Assembly (NCBI RefSeq): GCF_025548535.1
Contig: NZ_JAJLQW010000003.1
Location: forward strand, 1-64,000
Reading direction: 5' to 3'
DNA length: 64,000 nt
Source of the DNA: Undibacterium sp. Jales W-56
GTDB lineage: Bacteria > Pseudomonadota > Gammaproteobacteria > Burkholderiales > Burkholderiaceae_D
Shown: positions 35,818-45,147 of the stretch, piece by piece
How positions within the stretch are numbered: position 1 is the stretch's first letter
Layout: the number at the start of each line of letters is the position of its first letter
Translations under genes and position numbers: made by a program
Notes under the pieces: generated by a model
The model's database searches: none
Seen by the model: the letters and a program-made list of their open reading frames with translations, nothing else
Told to the model about the DNA's origin: nothing

Positions 35818-37665
35818 ATGTTCTCCTCACTGCGCGTACGACTGACGGCGATCTGCGTCGCCATCGTCGTTTTTTCCATGCTGGCGCTGTCGATCGCCAA
35901 TTTTATCGGTACCCGTTCCCACACGCTGGAGTCCTTGAATATCCAGATGTTCCAGCTGTCCCAGAGCCATGCGGCCGGTATCGCGGAATGGGTGCGCGCC
36001 AAGAAAGCGGTGGTGTCCTCGATCGGGCAGGCGGTGAGCGTGGCGGAACCTATTCCGGCATTGAAAGCGGCAGAACAGGCCGGTGCCTTTGATCTGGCCT
36101 ACATAGGTTTTGCAGACAAGCATGCGGTTTTTTCGCAGGAGCGTACGCGCAAGCCTGATTACGACCCGACGGCGCGTCCCTGGTATATCAAGGCGTCGGA
36201 AGCCGGCGCACCGGTGGTCACCGCGCCCTACATAGGCGCCAGCAACGGCAAGCTGCTGGTGACATTTGCCGAACCGGTCGGCCCCAAGGGCAATGTGTCG
36301 GCGGTGATTGCAGCGGATATCCTGCTCGATACCGTCGTCAACAGCGTGATTGCGATCAAGCCGACGCCGAGCAGTTTTTCCTTCCTGGTCGACGGTAGCG
36401 GCAAGATCATTGCCCATCCTGACCAGAAGCTGACGCTCAAGCCGATTGCCGAAACCGATGCCTCCTTGTCGGCGCAAAAACTGGTGGAAATTGAACGCTC
36501 CAAGCAAAGCAGCGCCGTCAAGCTGAACGGCCGCGACAATTCACTCTACGTTACCCGCATTGAAGGCACGGACTGGATGCTGGCCATCGTGCTGGACAGC
36601 GCGGAATCGACCAAAAATTTGAGTACCATGCTGACGACCTCGGTCATCACGGCAATCCTCGCCATTGTCGTGGCTGCCGCCATTTCCACCGTGCTGGTAG
36701 CCAAGGCGCTGCAGCGCCTGAGCACGGTCAGGGACGCGATGGAGGATATCGCCTCGGGCGAAGGCGACCTGACCCGCCGCCTGGACAATAATGGGGAAGA
36801 CGAGCTGGCGCATATCGCCTCTGCCTTCAACCGCTTCGTCGACAAAATTGCCACGGTATTGATAGAAATCCGTACTTCCAGCGAATCGGTAAAGGTGTCC
36901 GCACAGGAAATCGCCTCCGGCAACCTGGACCTGTCCAGCCGCACCGAAGGCCAGGCGAGTTCATTGGAAGAAACCGCCGCCTCCATGGAGGAACTGACCT
37001 CTACCGTCACACAAAACGCCGAGAATGCCGGCCAGGCCAATCAGTTGGCATTGACCGCGTCTAACTATGCGGCAAAAGGCGGCAACGTGGTGGATCAGGT
37101 GGTCGACACCATGGAATCGATCAACGCCTCGTCGAAGAAAATCGTCGATATCATCGGCGTGATAGACGGCATCGCGTTCCAGACCAATATCCTGGCGCTG
37201 AATGCGGCAGTCGAGGCTGCGCGGGCGGGCGAGCAAGGCCGGGGCTTTGCCGTGGTCGCGTCTGAAGTGCGCAACCTGGCGCAACGCGCGGCATCTGCGG
37301 CGAAAGAGATCAAGGCGCTGATCGTCGATTCTGTTGCCCAGGTGGAGTCGGGCAGCAAACTGGTCGCTCAGGCAGGCGGCACGATGGATGAAATCGTCAC
37401 CAGCGTCAAACGTGTGACCGACATCATGTCGGAGATCATGCTGGCGACCAAAGAGCAGAGCAGCGGCATAGGGCAAGTGAACCAGGCGATAGGTCAAATG
37501 GACCAGGTAACCCAGCAAAATGCCGCGCTGGTGGAAGAGGCCGCCGCCGCCGCGCAATCCCTGCAAGAACAGGCCAGCCATCTGGCGCAGACAGTCAGCG
37601 CTTTTAAGCTGGATCAGCATCAGTCCGGCGGACACCCTCCGCGTCGTGCAACACTGTTGAAATAG
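35818..37665 (+). CDS. Methyl-accepting chemotaxis protein with Cache sensor
   Basis: A 615-residue receptor. A membrane segment near residues 8-28 is followed by a periplasmic dCache domain ([22 protein letters not shown], the ligand-pocket signature), a second membrane segment near 275, a HAMP region and a cytoplasmic signalling domain with the invariant tip [36 protein letters not shown]. The pattern suggests sensing of small molecules such as amino acids. The ATG at 35818 has GAAGGA 9 bp upstream and is preferred over 35809. No C-terminal NWETF-type tail is seen. Confidence 0.93.
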   Translation: MFSSLRVRLTAICVAIVVFSMLALSIANFIGTRSHTLESLNIQMFQLSQSHAAGIAEWVRAKKAVVSSIGQAVSVAEPIPALKAAEQAGAFDLAYIGFADKHAVFSQERTRKPDYDPTARPWYIKASEAGAPVVTAPYIGASNGKLLVTFAEPVGPKGNVSAVIAADILLDTVVNSVIAIKPTPSSFSFLVDGSGKIIAHPDQKLTLKPIAETDASLSAQKLVEIERSKQSSAVKLNGRDNSLYVTRIEGTDWMLAIVLDSAESTKNLSTMLTTSVITAILAIVVAAAISTVLVAKALQRLSTVRDAMEDIASGEGDLTRRLDNNGEDELAHIASAFNRFVDKIATVLIEIRTSSESVKVSAQEIASGNLDLSSRTEGQASSLEETAASMEELTSTVTQNAENAGQANQLALTASNYAAKGGNVVDQVVDTMESINASSKKIVDIIGVIDGIAFQTNILALNAAVEAARAGEQGRGFAVVASEVRNLAQRAASAAKEIKALIVDSVAQVESGSKLVAQAGGTMDEIVTSVKRVTDIMSEIMLATKEQSSGIGQVNQAIGQMDQVTQQNAALVEEAAAAAQSLQEQASHLAQTVSAFKLDQHQSGGHPPRRATLLK

Positions 37666-37800
37666 GACTTACGCAAAGCAGCAAGCTGCTGACCGCCATT
37701 TACATCATGACCGCAGGCTGGATGCGGCTTTCAGGGGCATTTCGGGCCAACAGGCGCACCCGGCTTGCGGGTTGGTTTTTAGGTGGCTTCTAAAAACCCT
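37665..37800. repeat. GGACTTACG-type interspersed repeat, copy 4, truncated
   Basis: It begins GGACTTACGCAAAGC at the last base of the chemotaxis gene's stop codon and runs through CTGGATGCGGCTTTCAGG and CAACAGGCGCACCCGGCTTGCGGGTT, then diverges before the CTCTGTGTCTCC half. The right end is lost or replaced. Confidence 0.75.
37774..37798. terminator. Hairpin at the right end of repeat copy 4
   Basis: A perfect 9 bp stem GGTTTTTAG/CTAAAAACC with a 7 nt loop, between the convergent chemotaxis and BON genes. The CTTCTAAAAA arm resembles the ends of the 102 bp element at 22251. Confidence 0.5.
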
Positions 37801-37861
37801 TTAATCGAAATGCAGCGCCAGGCACAAATCTGACCCGACCTGTCGCTTGCACTGCTCCGAA

Positions 37862-38356
37862 CTATTTGTGCTGGCGGAGCCGGTATGGCGGTGCAACACT
37901 GGGATCCGTACGCACGATGGCGATGGCTTGCTGGACGTAGGGCAAAGCGCGGATAAGCGATTCCAATTGCGTTCCGGCGGACGGTTCGCTGACGCAGCCT
38001 TCAATGTAGACCACCCGCCCCTGAACCGTGACCCAAAGCGTACTTGCGGCAAACGCGTCAGTTCGTTCGAACGCTTGCCTGATGCCGACAGCAATGTCTG
38101 GATCGTATAAATAGGCTTTTGGTCTATCGCACTCGCGGGCGAGCCAGCAGCTGGCGCCTTTCTCAGCCCGGTGATGGGCTTGCTCCAGACGACTCCGCTC
38201 ATCCACGAACGGTCCGGCGGGCTCGGGGCAAGCTGGATCGGCGTTCGTCACCTGAAAGAAAGGATCGTTGAACCAGTTCTGAAATTCTTGCGCCCTGCCA
38301 GCGCTTGGCGCCAAGACCGTGGTCAACAACGCGACGATGCAGAAAATGGTGCGCAT
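37862..38356 (-). CDS. BON domain periplasmic protein
   Basis: A 164-residue protein with a signal peptide (IFCIVALLTTVLAPSAGRAQ) and a C-terminal BON domain (LWVTVQGRVVYIEGCVSEPSAGTQLESLIRALPYVQQAIAIVRT). BON domains bind membranes or partners. Several cysteines in the middle (PACPEPAG, ASCWLARECDRP) are unusual for the family. Its start is about 175 bp from the divergent MarR gene. Confidence 0.75.
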   Translation of the reverse strand: MRTIFCIVALLTTVLAPSAGRAQEFQNWFNDPFFQVTNADPACPEPAGPFVDERSRLEQAHHRAEKGASCWLARECDRPKAYLYDPDIAVGIRQAFERTDAFAASTLWVTVQGRVVYIEGCVSEPSAGTQLESLIRALPYVQQAIAIVRTDPSVAPPYRLRQHK

Positions 38357-38456
38357 TTATAAGGTATTCGCTCAGTTGATTTTAGAACATGTGAAAGCCA
38401 TTCAGATAGTAAATCCAAAACCGGAAAATGGTCAGTTCTTGCACTTTCTCACAATA

Positions 38457-38485
38457 CAATAAATATCATGACGTGATATATTGTG
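38457..38485. promoter_or_regulatory. Palindrome upstream of the MarR gene, probable operator
   Basis: ATATCA-TGACG-TGATAT (38463-38479) lies within wider flanks CAATA...TTGTG. It sits 50 bp before the MarR start and resembles the palindrome before the ClC gene at 42225. It probably serves as an autoregulatory MarR site. Confidence 0.65.
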
Positions 38486-38531
38486 GCGCTGACACAGTCG
38501 TACTCAAATCAATCCATCAAGCGTCAATCCC

Positions 38532-38954
38532 ATGAAACGATCCGCTCAGGAGCCACTAAAAAAAACCGATTTCGAAGCACTCTCCGAATTTCGATTCCAG
38601 ATACGGCGATTCGAGCGTTTTTCGGAAGATATTGTCCAGGCGCAGGGCATTACGTCGCTTCAATATCTTTTGCTGTTGCACATCAAAGGCTATCCAGGTC
38701 GCAGCTACGCCACCGTCAGCGAACTGGCCGAACGTCTGCAGGCAAAGCCGCATGGAGTGGTCGCCTTGGTTTCGCGCTGCGAGGCGCGTGGCCTGGTACA
38801 ACGACATCAAAGCGCTACCGACAGGCGCGTTGTTGAGGTACACCTGCTCAAGGAAGGCGAGCGACTGCTGACTCATCTGGCCCATCTGCATCGCGCCGAA
38901 CTGAGATCGTTGAGCGGCGTTTTTTCAATCCCGTCAATCGAGTATTCAACATAA
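38532..38954 (+). CDS. MarR family transcriptional regulator
   Basis: A 140-residue winged-helix regulator (QIRRFERFSEDIVQAQGITSLQYLLLLHI, then ATVSELAERLQAKPHGVVALVSRCEARGLVQR and the wing DRRVVEVHLLKEGERLL). It lies 77 bp before an HPP-CBS membrane protein gene on the same strand, and palindromes fit its likely binding sites at its own promoter and that of the ClC gene. The ligand is unknown. Confidence 0.9.
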   Translation: MKRSAQEPLKKTDFEALSEFRFQIRRFERFSEDIVQAQGITSLQYLLLLHIKGYPGRSYATVSELAERLQAKPHGVVALVSRCEARGLVQRHQSATDRRVVEVHLLKEGERLLTHLAHLHRAELRSLSGVFSIPSIEYST

Positions 38955-39031
38955 TTCTGCCGATCTAAAGAACCCGCAATGGCACAACTGAATTCGCTCG
39001 GCAAAACGATCCGACCAAAGCATGAGGATGC

Positions 39032-40210
39032 ATGAGAAGAATATTGCATTGGCTGCAAAGCTTTATACCCGTCCCGACGACAGTTAATCAGCTTGAGCGT
39101 GTACGGGCCTGTAGCGGAGCGCTGGTCGGCATTCTGCTGACCGGCCTTACGACGCGCTGGATATTGGGCGAATCAGTCTCCTGGCCGCTATTGGTTGCGC
39201 CCATGGGTGCATCAGCGGTACTGTTATTCGCCTTGCCTTCAAGCCCTCTGGCGCAACCCTGGTCCATTATAGGTGGCAATTTTATTTCCGCTGCCGCCGG
39301 AGTCACCTGCGCAATGTGGATACCGGATCCGATATTGGCGGCCTCGCTGGCGATCGCGTTGGCGATCGCCGCCATGTTCACCCTGCGTTGCGTGCATCCA
39401 CCTAGCGGCGCAGTCGCACTCACTGCCGTGTTGGGTGGTCCGGCGATTCATGCGCAGGGATATCATTTTTTATTGGCGCCGATAGGCATCAACTCGCTGC
39501 TGCTACTCGGTGTTGCCCTGCTATTCAACAACCTCACGCGACATCGATATCCGCATAGCAATCATCCGGTGCGCGAAAACACCCATCAAACTGCGGATGC
39601 GCCGCCGTGGGACCGCTTAGGATTTACGCCCGCCGACTTAGAATATGTGGTGCAGCATCACAATGAAATTCTGGATATCAGCCGCGATGATCTGGAATCG
39701 CTGTTGCTGCAGACTGAAATGCATGCCTACCGCCGCCGGCTTGGTGAAATTACCTGCGGCGATATCATGTCGCGCGACGTCGTGACAGTCGAGTTCGGCA
39801 CCGGCTTACAAGAAGGCTGGGAATTGATCCACCGCCACAAGGTCAAAGCGTTGCCGGTAATTGATCGTTGCCGGCGGGTCATCGGCATCGTCACGCTGCT
39901 CGACTTTATGCGCCATGAGGATCTTGATGCGTACGACAATTTTGCTTTCAAGCTGCGTCAGTTCCTGCGTCCGTTGATGCGCAGCCATTCCGACAAGCCG
40001 GAAGTGATCGGCCAAATCATGTCGCGCAAAGTGCATACGGCAACAGACAGCATGCACATCGTCGAGCTTGTTCCCTTGCTATCCGAATTTGGCCACCACC
40101 ACATTCCGATTGTCGATCACGAACGGCGGCTGGTGGGCATCATCAGCAATTCGGATTTGGTGGCGGGGTTATATCGTGGACGTCTTGCCGATATACAAAA
40201 TATTAAATAG
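39032..40210 (+). CDS. HPP family membrane protein with two CBS domains
   Basis: A 392-residue protein. The N-terminal 170 residues form an HPP transporter-like domain with at least four membrane segments and the signature CVHPPSGAVALTAVLGG. The rest holds a CBS pair (CGDIMSRDVVTVEFGTGLQEGWELIHRHKVKALPVID and IGQIMSRKVHTATDSMHIVELVPLL). HPP proteins in cyanobacteria and chloroplasts have been linked to nitrite transport; the role here is open. The 3' end overlaps the convergent ClC gene by 8 bp. Confidence 0.9.
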   Translation: MRRILHWLQSFIPVPTTVNQLERVRACSGALVGILLTGLTTRWILGESVSWPLLVAPMGASAVLLFALPSSPLAQPWSIIGGNFISAAAGVTCAMWIPDPILAASLAIALAIAAMFTLRCVHPPSGAVALTAVLGGPAIHAQGYHFLLAPIGINSLLLLGVALLFNNLTRHRYPHSNHPVRENTHQTADAPPWDRLGFTPADLEYVVQHHNEILDISRDDLESLLLQTEMHAYRRRLGEITCGDIMSRDVVTVEFGTGLQEGWELIHRHKVKALPVIDRCRRVIGIVTLLDFMRHEDLDAYDNFAFKLRQFLRPLMRSHSDKPEVIGQIMSRKVHTATDSMHIVELVPLLSEFGHHHIPIVDHERRLVGIISNSDLVAGLYRGRLADIQNIK

Positions 40211-42014
40211 ACGAGTCAATCTTTTCCGCCGCAGTCGTCTTGCGCCGTTTCAGCGTTCCAAATGGTATTTTCCGGAACCGTTCATGCTGATGCTCCTCGG
40301 CAAACAGAGTGAAAGAGGGCTTGACCAAATCACTGCGGCTGACGATGCCGATCAGACGTCGCGACTGCGGATCCGTTACCACTGGCAAACGCTCCATTCC
40401 ATGTACCGCTAGCCGGGTCGAGATGGTGCGGCAGGTTTCTTCAGGCAACGCCATAATTGGTACATTGGCACCGAATAAATCGGCGACGCGTCTGTCCGAC
40501 GCACTGGCCTGCCCGGTAAGCAGAATTTCACGATCTACCATGCCGACAAAACAGCCGTCCCGCACCACGGGGAAAGCCCTGTGCACCTGCAGTTGTCCGA
40601 AGTGCGTATGCAATGCCTCATCTATTAGGGTATCGCTTTCTATCGTCTGCATTTTGCGCGTCATTACCTCTGCAACATTCTGACGTTCCAGCGGATCGAT
40701 TCCATATTCACGATAAATGTGATGCCCCCGTCTGGCAATTTTTTCGGTAAGAATGGAACGCGGCATGGTCAGCACAGTAAAACCGTAGGCCACCGCAGAT
40801 GCTGCCAGCAACGGAAGTAATGCGTTGATATCATGCGTCAGCTCAAACGCAAATATCACGGACATGACCGGAGCACGCATCATGCCACCCAAAGTCGCCG
40901 CCATGAACACCAGCGGCCACAAGGCAGGCTGGGCACCGGGCAAGTACGGCCCGATCACCACGCCAAGCCCGGCACCCATCATCAAGAGCGGAGCCAGTAC
41001 ACCGCCTGAAGTACCTGAGCCGAGTGCAATGACCCACATCAAGGCCTTGCAAGTCAGGAGCGTAATCACGACCCCGAGAGCCAGATGGTTTTGCAGCAAA
41101 TCACCGATCACGTCATAACCGACGCCCAGTGCGCGCGGCTGCAGATAGCCGCCGATCCCGACCGCCAGTCCACCCAAGGCGGGCCACCACATCCAGTGGA
41201 TCGGCAACTTGCCGAACAAATCTTCGACTTTGTATAGAGAGCTGGACAATATCCACGATAAGGCGCCGCAAGCCAGTCCGGCGATTACGCAGGAGACAAG
41301 ATCGACCAGCACGACCGGTGCAGTCTGCAATGGAAACAAGGCTCCGGCATCGAGGAAAAACGGGCGGGCGAATCCCGCCATCGCACAGGCGATGGCGACC
41401 GGCAGCAAGCTGCGCGGACGCAATTCGAATAGCAATAACTCGACGGCTAGCATGACCGCGGCAATCGGTGTACCGAAAACTGCCGTCATTCCCGCCACGG
41501 CACCCGCCACCAATAAGGTTTTTCGCTCTGCGCCGGTAATATGGAAATATTGTCCGATCAGCGATCCCAGTGCACCGCCCGTCATAATGATGGGACCCTC
41601 CGCGCCAAACGGACCGCCGCTGCCGATGGCAATGCCAGACGACAGTGGCTTCAAAATCGCTACTTTCGGCGACATCTTGCTGTTGCCGAACAAGATCGCC
41701 TCGATCGCCTCAGGGATGCCGTGCCCCCGTATTTTTTCCGAACCGAAGCGTGCTATCAAACCGATGATCAAACCGCCGAGCGCCGGAACCGCGATGACCC
41801 AGGCTCCTAGCGTGTTGCTTGCCGGAGAACGGCTGAGATCGGAAATGCTTTGGAAGAAAAACAGGTTGGTGAAAAAACTAATCAAATGCAGCAAGATGTA
41901 GGCAGCGATCGTGCTGAGCAAACCTATAACTGCCGCAATCGCAGCGATGCGTAGCAGCCTGGAATCGGTTGCAAAGTCGCGTCTTGCGTCGTGTCGGGTA
42001 TTGTCCTTGTTCAC
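40203..42014 (-). CDS. ClC-family chloride channel/transporter with CBS domains
   Basis: A 603-residue membrane protein. ClC selectivity motifs are GSGGPFGAEGPI (gating glutamate in GAEGP) and, later, GSGTSGGVLAPLLMMGAGLG. A CBS pair occupies the C-terminus (VAEVMTRKMQTIESDTLIDEALHTHFGQLQVHRAFPVV). It moves Cl- or another small anion, possibly coupled to H+. A 31 bp palindrome lies 210 bp upstream and matches the MarR site, so the ClC, HPP and MarR genes probably form one regulon. Confidence 0.92.
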   Translation of the reverse strand: MNKDNTRHDARRDFATDSRLLRIAAIAAVIGLLSTIAAYILLHLISFFTNLFFFQSISDLSRSPASNTLGAWVIAVPALGGLIIGLIARFGSEKIRGHGIPEAIEAILFGNSKMSPKVAILKPLSSGIAIGSGGPFGAEGPIIMTGGALGSLIGQYFHITGAERKTLLVAGAVAGMTAVFGTPIAAVMLAVELLLFELRPRSLLPVAIACAMAGFARPFFLDAGALFPLQTAPVVLVDLVSCVIAGLACGALSWILSSSLYKVEDLFGKLPIHWMWWPALGGLAVGIGGYLQPRALGVGYDVIGDLLQNHLALGVVITLLTCKALMWVIALGSGTSGGVLAPLLMMGAGLGVVIGPYLPGAQPALWPLVFMAATLGGMMRAPVMSVIFAFELTHDINALLPLLAASAVAYGFTVLTMPRSILTEKIARRGHHIYREYGIDPLERQNVAEVMTRKMQTIESDTLIDEALHTHFGQLQVHRAFPVVRDGCFVGMVDREILLTGQASASDRRVADLFGANVPIMALPEETCRTISTRLAVHGMERLPVVTDPQSRRLIGIVSRSDLVKPSFTLFAEEHQHERFRKIPFGTLKRRKTTAAEKIDSSI

Positions 42015-42224
42015 ATTTATCTCTAGAAGTTAATCAATAGCATCGGGGAAACAGCGTTAAGGAAATGACGCTCGTCGTGTTCTCCCGGCATTTTTTTCAG
42101 AAGTGCGGATTCACTACGGCCGGTTAGGGTCGGCCATCTCGTACCGCCCGGTTTGCGGCTGCTCAGTTCTCCAAAGACAGCATAGTTTCGATCCAGGCAA
42201 CGCTTGATGTGCGGTCACATAAAA

Positions 42225-42255
42225 CAATAATATATCACATTGTGATGTATTATTG
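42225..42255. promoter_or_regulatory. 31 bp near-perfect palindrome, probable MarR operator of the ClC gene
   Basis: Arms CAATAATATATCACA and TGTGATGTATTATTG match at 14 of 15 positions around a single central T. It shares the CAATA and ATATCA/TGATAT pattern with the site at 38457. Confidence 0.75.
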
Positions 42256-42871
42256 AGCAGGCGATTCTGCGTAAAATTCTTGGCTTGAGGTAGTCCACTC
42301 AACAGTAATCGAGGGACTATGAATGTGCGTTGCAACCTCAAAAGAGGTATTTTTAAGGAAAGACGCAATCATGAGATCGCTTCTTTTCTGCAGTAATAAA
42401 TGATTTTTGACAGACAAGGGCCGCAAAATACGCAGCATTCGCAAAGTCAAGTATTTTCTTGACATATCATTTTTAAGGCGTTTACAATCCGCCCGTCGAG
42501 TTAAATAGGAGTTCAATCTTGGACTGTAGTATTTGTAGTTTTCAACCTACCAGTGGATGGGTTCTCAGCCCGGCATTATCCGCAAGCGCCAAGTAGATTC
42601 TCTCTGCTATAGCTTGCATAGTGCAGGCTATAGTTGTCTGGCAGTTCTTTCGCCATCTCATCAATACCCCATTCGAAATACCCTTTACAAGGCATAGTCA
42701 TATTCTGCGACTTTGCTTTGACAAACCTGTGCCCGCATAAAGAAATTCTTTTATGCGTGATTTGATTGCGAAAATTGATCGCAATGGCTTGATGCGTCTG
42801 TGCTCAGGCGTAATGGAAAAAGTAGCGCTTAAATGGTGCTACTCTCATCACATTTAACTAAAAAATTTAGC
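42256..42871. other. Long intergenic region before the carbohydrate porin
   Basis: About 600 bp with no convincing gene. It contains an 11-of-12 bp hairpin CTATAGCTTGCA/TGCAGGCTATAG (42607-42633) without a T run and an AGGAG near 42509 that leads to no long frame. It may hold porin regulatory sites or an unrecognised small RNA. Confidence 0.4.
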
Positions 42872-44281
42872 ATGAAAAAAATCATTTCTACTTTTGTAAA
42901 ACCAGCCTTTCCGCATCTCTCGACAGTCTTGTCGATGATGGCTGGAAGCAGCATATTATTGGCTATGCACGCCAGCGCAGACGATCAGGTAAGCGTGAAT
43001 AAGGGTGTCTCGGCAGCCCAATCTGTTGAACAGATTACCCCGGATAATGAATCGTGGGCCTGGTCGGCGCAATTAACGAATATCACGCAAGGGCATTCTA
43101 AATTTGCCTCGCCCTATGCCGGAGCGAATAGCCTGATCGCGAACGGCCGCACCGAAGAAACGACAGACATTACCTTATTTGCCGGTGTGCGCTTATGGCG
43201 CGGTGCAGAATTTTGGCTGAACCCGGAAATTGATCAGGGCTTCGGCTTGAGCAACACGCTTGGTGTCGCAGGCTACCCTAGCGGAGGCGCGTATAAGCTA
43301 GGTCAGAATAAACCGTATATTCGTTTGCCCCGCGCATTTATTCGTCAGACTTTGTCATTAGGTGGCACCGATGAAGCAGTGCCGTCGGGCGTGAACCAAT
43401 TGAGCGGTACCCGGACGCAAAATAATGTCGTGTTAACGGTCGGCAGATATGCGGTGGTTGATATTTTTGATACCAACACTTACGCACATGATCCGCGCGC
43501 AGATTTTTTAAATTGGTCAATCATAGAATCTGGAGCGTTTGACTATGCGGCCGATGTCTGGGGCTATACCAATGGGGCAACGATAGAATGGAATCAGGAT
43601 AACTGGAGCTTGCGCGGCGCGGTGTTTCAATTATCGCCGGAGCCGAATAGCAAAATTGCAGGCATCCACACAAGCCAGTACTCGGTCATAGCTGAATTTG
43701 AACGACGCCATGAATGGCAGAATCATCCGGGAAAAATCAAATTACTGGGTTTCGTTAACCGCGCCAAAATGAGCCGCTATAAAGATGCGGTGCAATTGGG
43801 CATCGCAAGCAATGCTATCCCGGATGCATCTCTGACTCGCCGCTTCGGATCAAACACGGGCTTCGCTTTCAATGCAGAACAAGAAATAACCTCGGATGTC
43901 GGCGCATTTGCTCGGTTCAGCATGAATGCTGGCGACAAAGAGGCGTATGAGTTCACGGACATTAATCGATCTCTGGCAATGGGCTTATCCATAAAAGGCG
44001 ACCGCTGGAATCGTCACGACGATACCGTCGGCATTGCGTTTGCCGTCAATGGTTTATCTAGCGATGCAAAAAGATATTTTAAGGCGGGAGGCCTGGGCGT
44101 CTTGATCGGCGATGGCGACTTGAACTATGGCAATGAGAAAATATTTGAATCCTATTATTCATTCAAATTACATCCGCATGTTTCATTGAGCGTCGACTAC
44201 CAGCGCGTGACAAACCCTGCCTACAACAAAGACCGCGGTCCGGTTTCTTTGTTTGGATTGCGCCTGCACGCAGATATGTGA
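42872..44281 (+). CDS. Carbohydrate-selective porin, OprB family
   Basis: A 469-residue outer-membrane protein with a signal region (STVLSMMAGSSILLAMHASADD) and OprB features: WSAQLTNITQGHSKFASPYAG, LFAGVRLWRGAEFWLNPEIDQGFGLSNTLGVAGYPSG and YIRLPRAFIRQTLSLGG, ending in a terminal barrel strand (LFGLRLHADM). It allows sugar diffusion; a match in the genome for sugar use is not visible here. The start at 42872 (MKKIIST) is preferred over 42833. Confidence 0.88.
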   Translation: MKKIISTFVKPAFPHLSTVLSMMAGSSILLAMHASADDQVSVNKGVSAAQSVEQITPDNESWAWSAQLTNITQGHSKFASPYAGANSLIANGRTEETTDITLFAGVRLWRGAEFWLNPEIDQGFGLSNTLGVAGYPSGGAYKLGQNKPYIRLPRAFIRQTLSLGGTDEAVPSGVNQLSGTRTQNNVVLTVGRYAVVDIFDTNTYAHDPRADFLNWSIIESGAFDYAADVWGYTNGATIEWNQDNWSLRGAVFQLSPEPNSKIAGIHTSQYSVIAEFERRHEWQNHPGKIKLLGFVNRAKMSRYKDAVQLGIASNAIPDASLTRRFGSNTGFAFNAEQEITSDVGAFARFSMNAGDKEAYEFTDINRSLAMGLSIKGDRWNRHDDTVGIAFAVNGLSSDAKRYFKAGGLGVLIGDGDLNYGNEKIFESYYSFKLHPHVSLSVDYQRVTNPAYNKDRGPVSLFGLRLHADM

Positions 44282-44850
44282 AACAGACACATTCATTGGA
44301 AGTACGCTGTGCATATTGCACAGCTTTTGATCAACGCACCGGGAGCCATCATGGCTGAAGACAATAGTTGTAGCCCTTCAACACCTATTTTATTTGTTGA
44401 AATTGAATCCGGATACTGCGTTATTCCATCTTGTTGACACCCTGATCCGGCGATCTCGACATGATGATAAGCAGCAGCTCCGGAAATTAGATCCATCATT
44501 AGGCAATACGGAGTAAGACATCATGCATTTCGCTTTTCTCATATCAGATATTAAAGATTTTCATCCTCAATTTGATCTCAATCAAGTTGAGCCAGCGACC
44601 AAGGCCTTGCCCGTGGTTACGGCCCTATGCAAGCGTATCTTCGCGCACATTGCAGCCACACTCTTCAGCCATTAATATTTTTTACGCAGTATGGAAATGT
44701 CTCGCGTTAGTATCAAAATCGATAGCCAAGCCAAAAGGAGAAAGTAATCGGCAAGTCATAATTACTGCATATCCTGCCTTACCAATCTTAGATGCAGATA
44801 CACGGCATGTGTAAATGCGTGATCAGTATTGATACATACAATAACGTGAG
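44282..44850. other. Intergenic region, no gene recognised
   Basis: 569 bp of AT-rich DNA with only short, low-quality frames. No terminator after the porin gene, RNA or repeat was recognised. Confidence 0.45.
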
Positions 44851-45147
44851 TCAATCACCATTAATATAATGGTTGCACATGGTAATTATCCCGCTGAGTT
44901 TTTGCGCGTCATCTCTTTGAAGCAAAATATTTCTTACCTCAACAATTTGATTTTTACTCGGAATTATTTCGGTGGGGCTTTTGCACATCCAGTCGATTAA
45001 TATTTTCGCAAGTTTTTCAGTGTTTAAGCTGGAGACTTCCTTGCGTGTTGGAACGTAACATTTAAAATCTTTATTGCTCGTTCTTTTTAACCATTTTTCT
45101 GCAGCACGTATATTTGAACTTGGAACTCCAAAACGATCTTCGTCCAT
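44851..45147 (-). CDS. Hypothetical small protein
   Basis: A 98-residue frame (MDEDRFGVPSSNIRAAEKWLK...) with charged helical segments and no membrane segment or known motif. GAAAG is placed about 12 bp upstream, a weak site. It is divergent from, and overlaps the earliest possible start of, the GGDEF-EAL gene by 34 bp. Its composition looks protein-like, but it could be spurious. Confidence 0.4.
   Translation of the reverse strand: MDEDRFGVPSSNIRAAEKWLKRTSNKDFKCYVPTRKEVSSLNTEKLAKILIDWMCKSPTEIIPSKNQIVEVRNILLQRDDAQKLSGIITMCNHYINGD

Noticed and set aside
41209..41901. 230-codon frame antisense to the ClC gene
   Set aside because: It mirrors the well-supported ClC gene and has low-complexity composition.
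42607..42633. Hairpin as a small RNA or riboswitch before the OprB porin
   Set aside because: A single stem without a T run, promoter or recognised class; recorded only as an intergenic feature.
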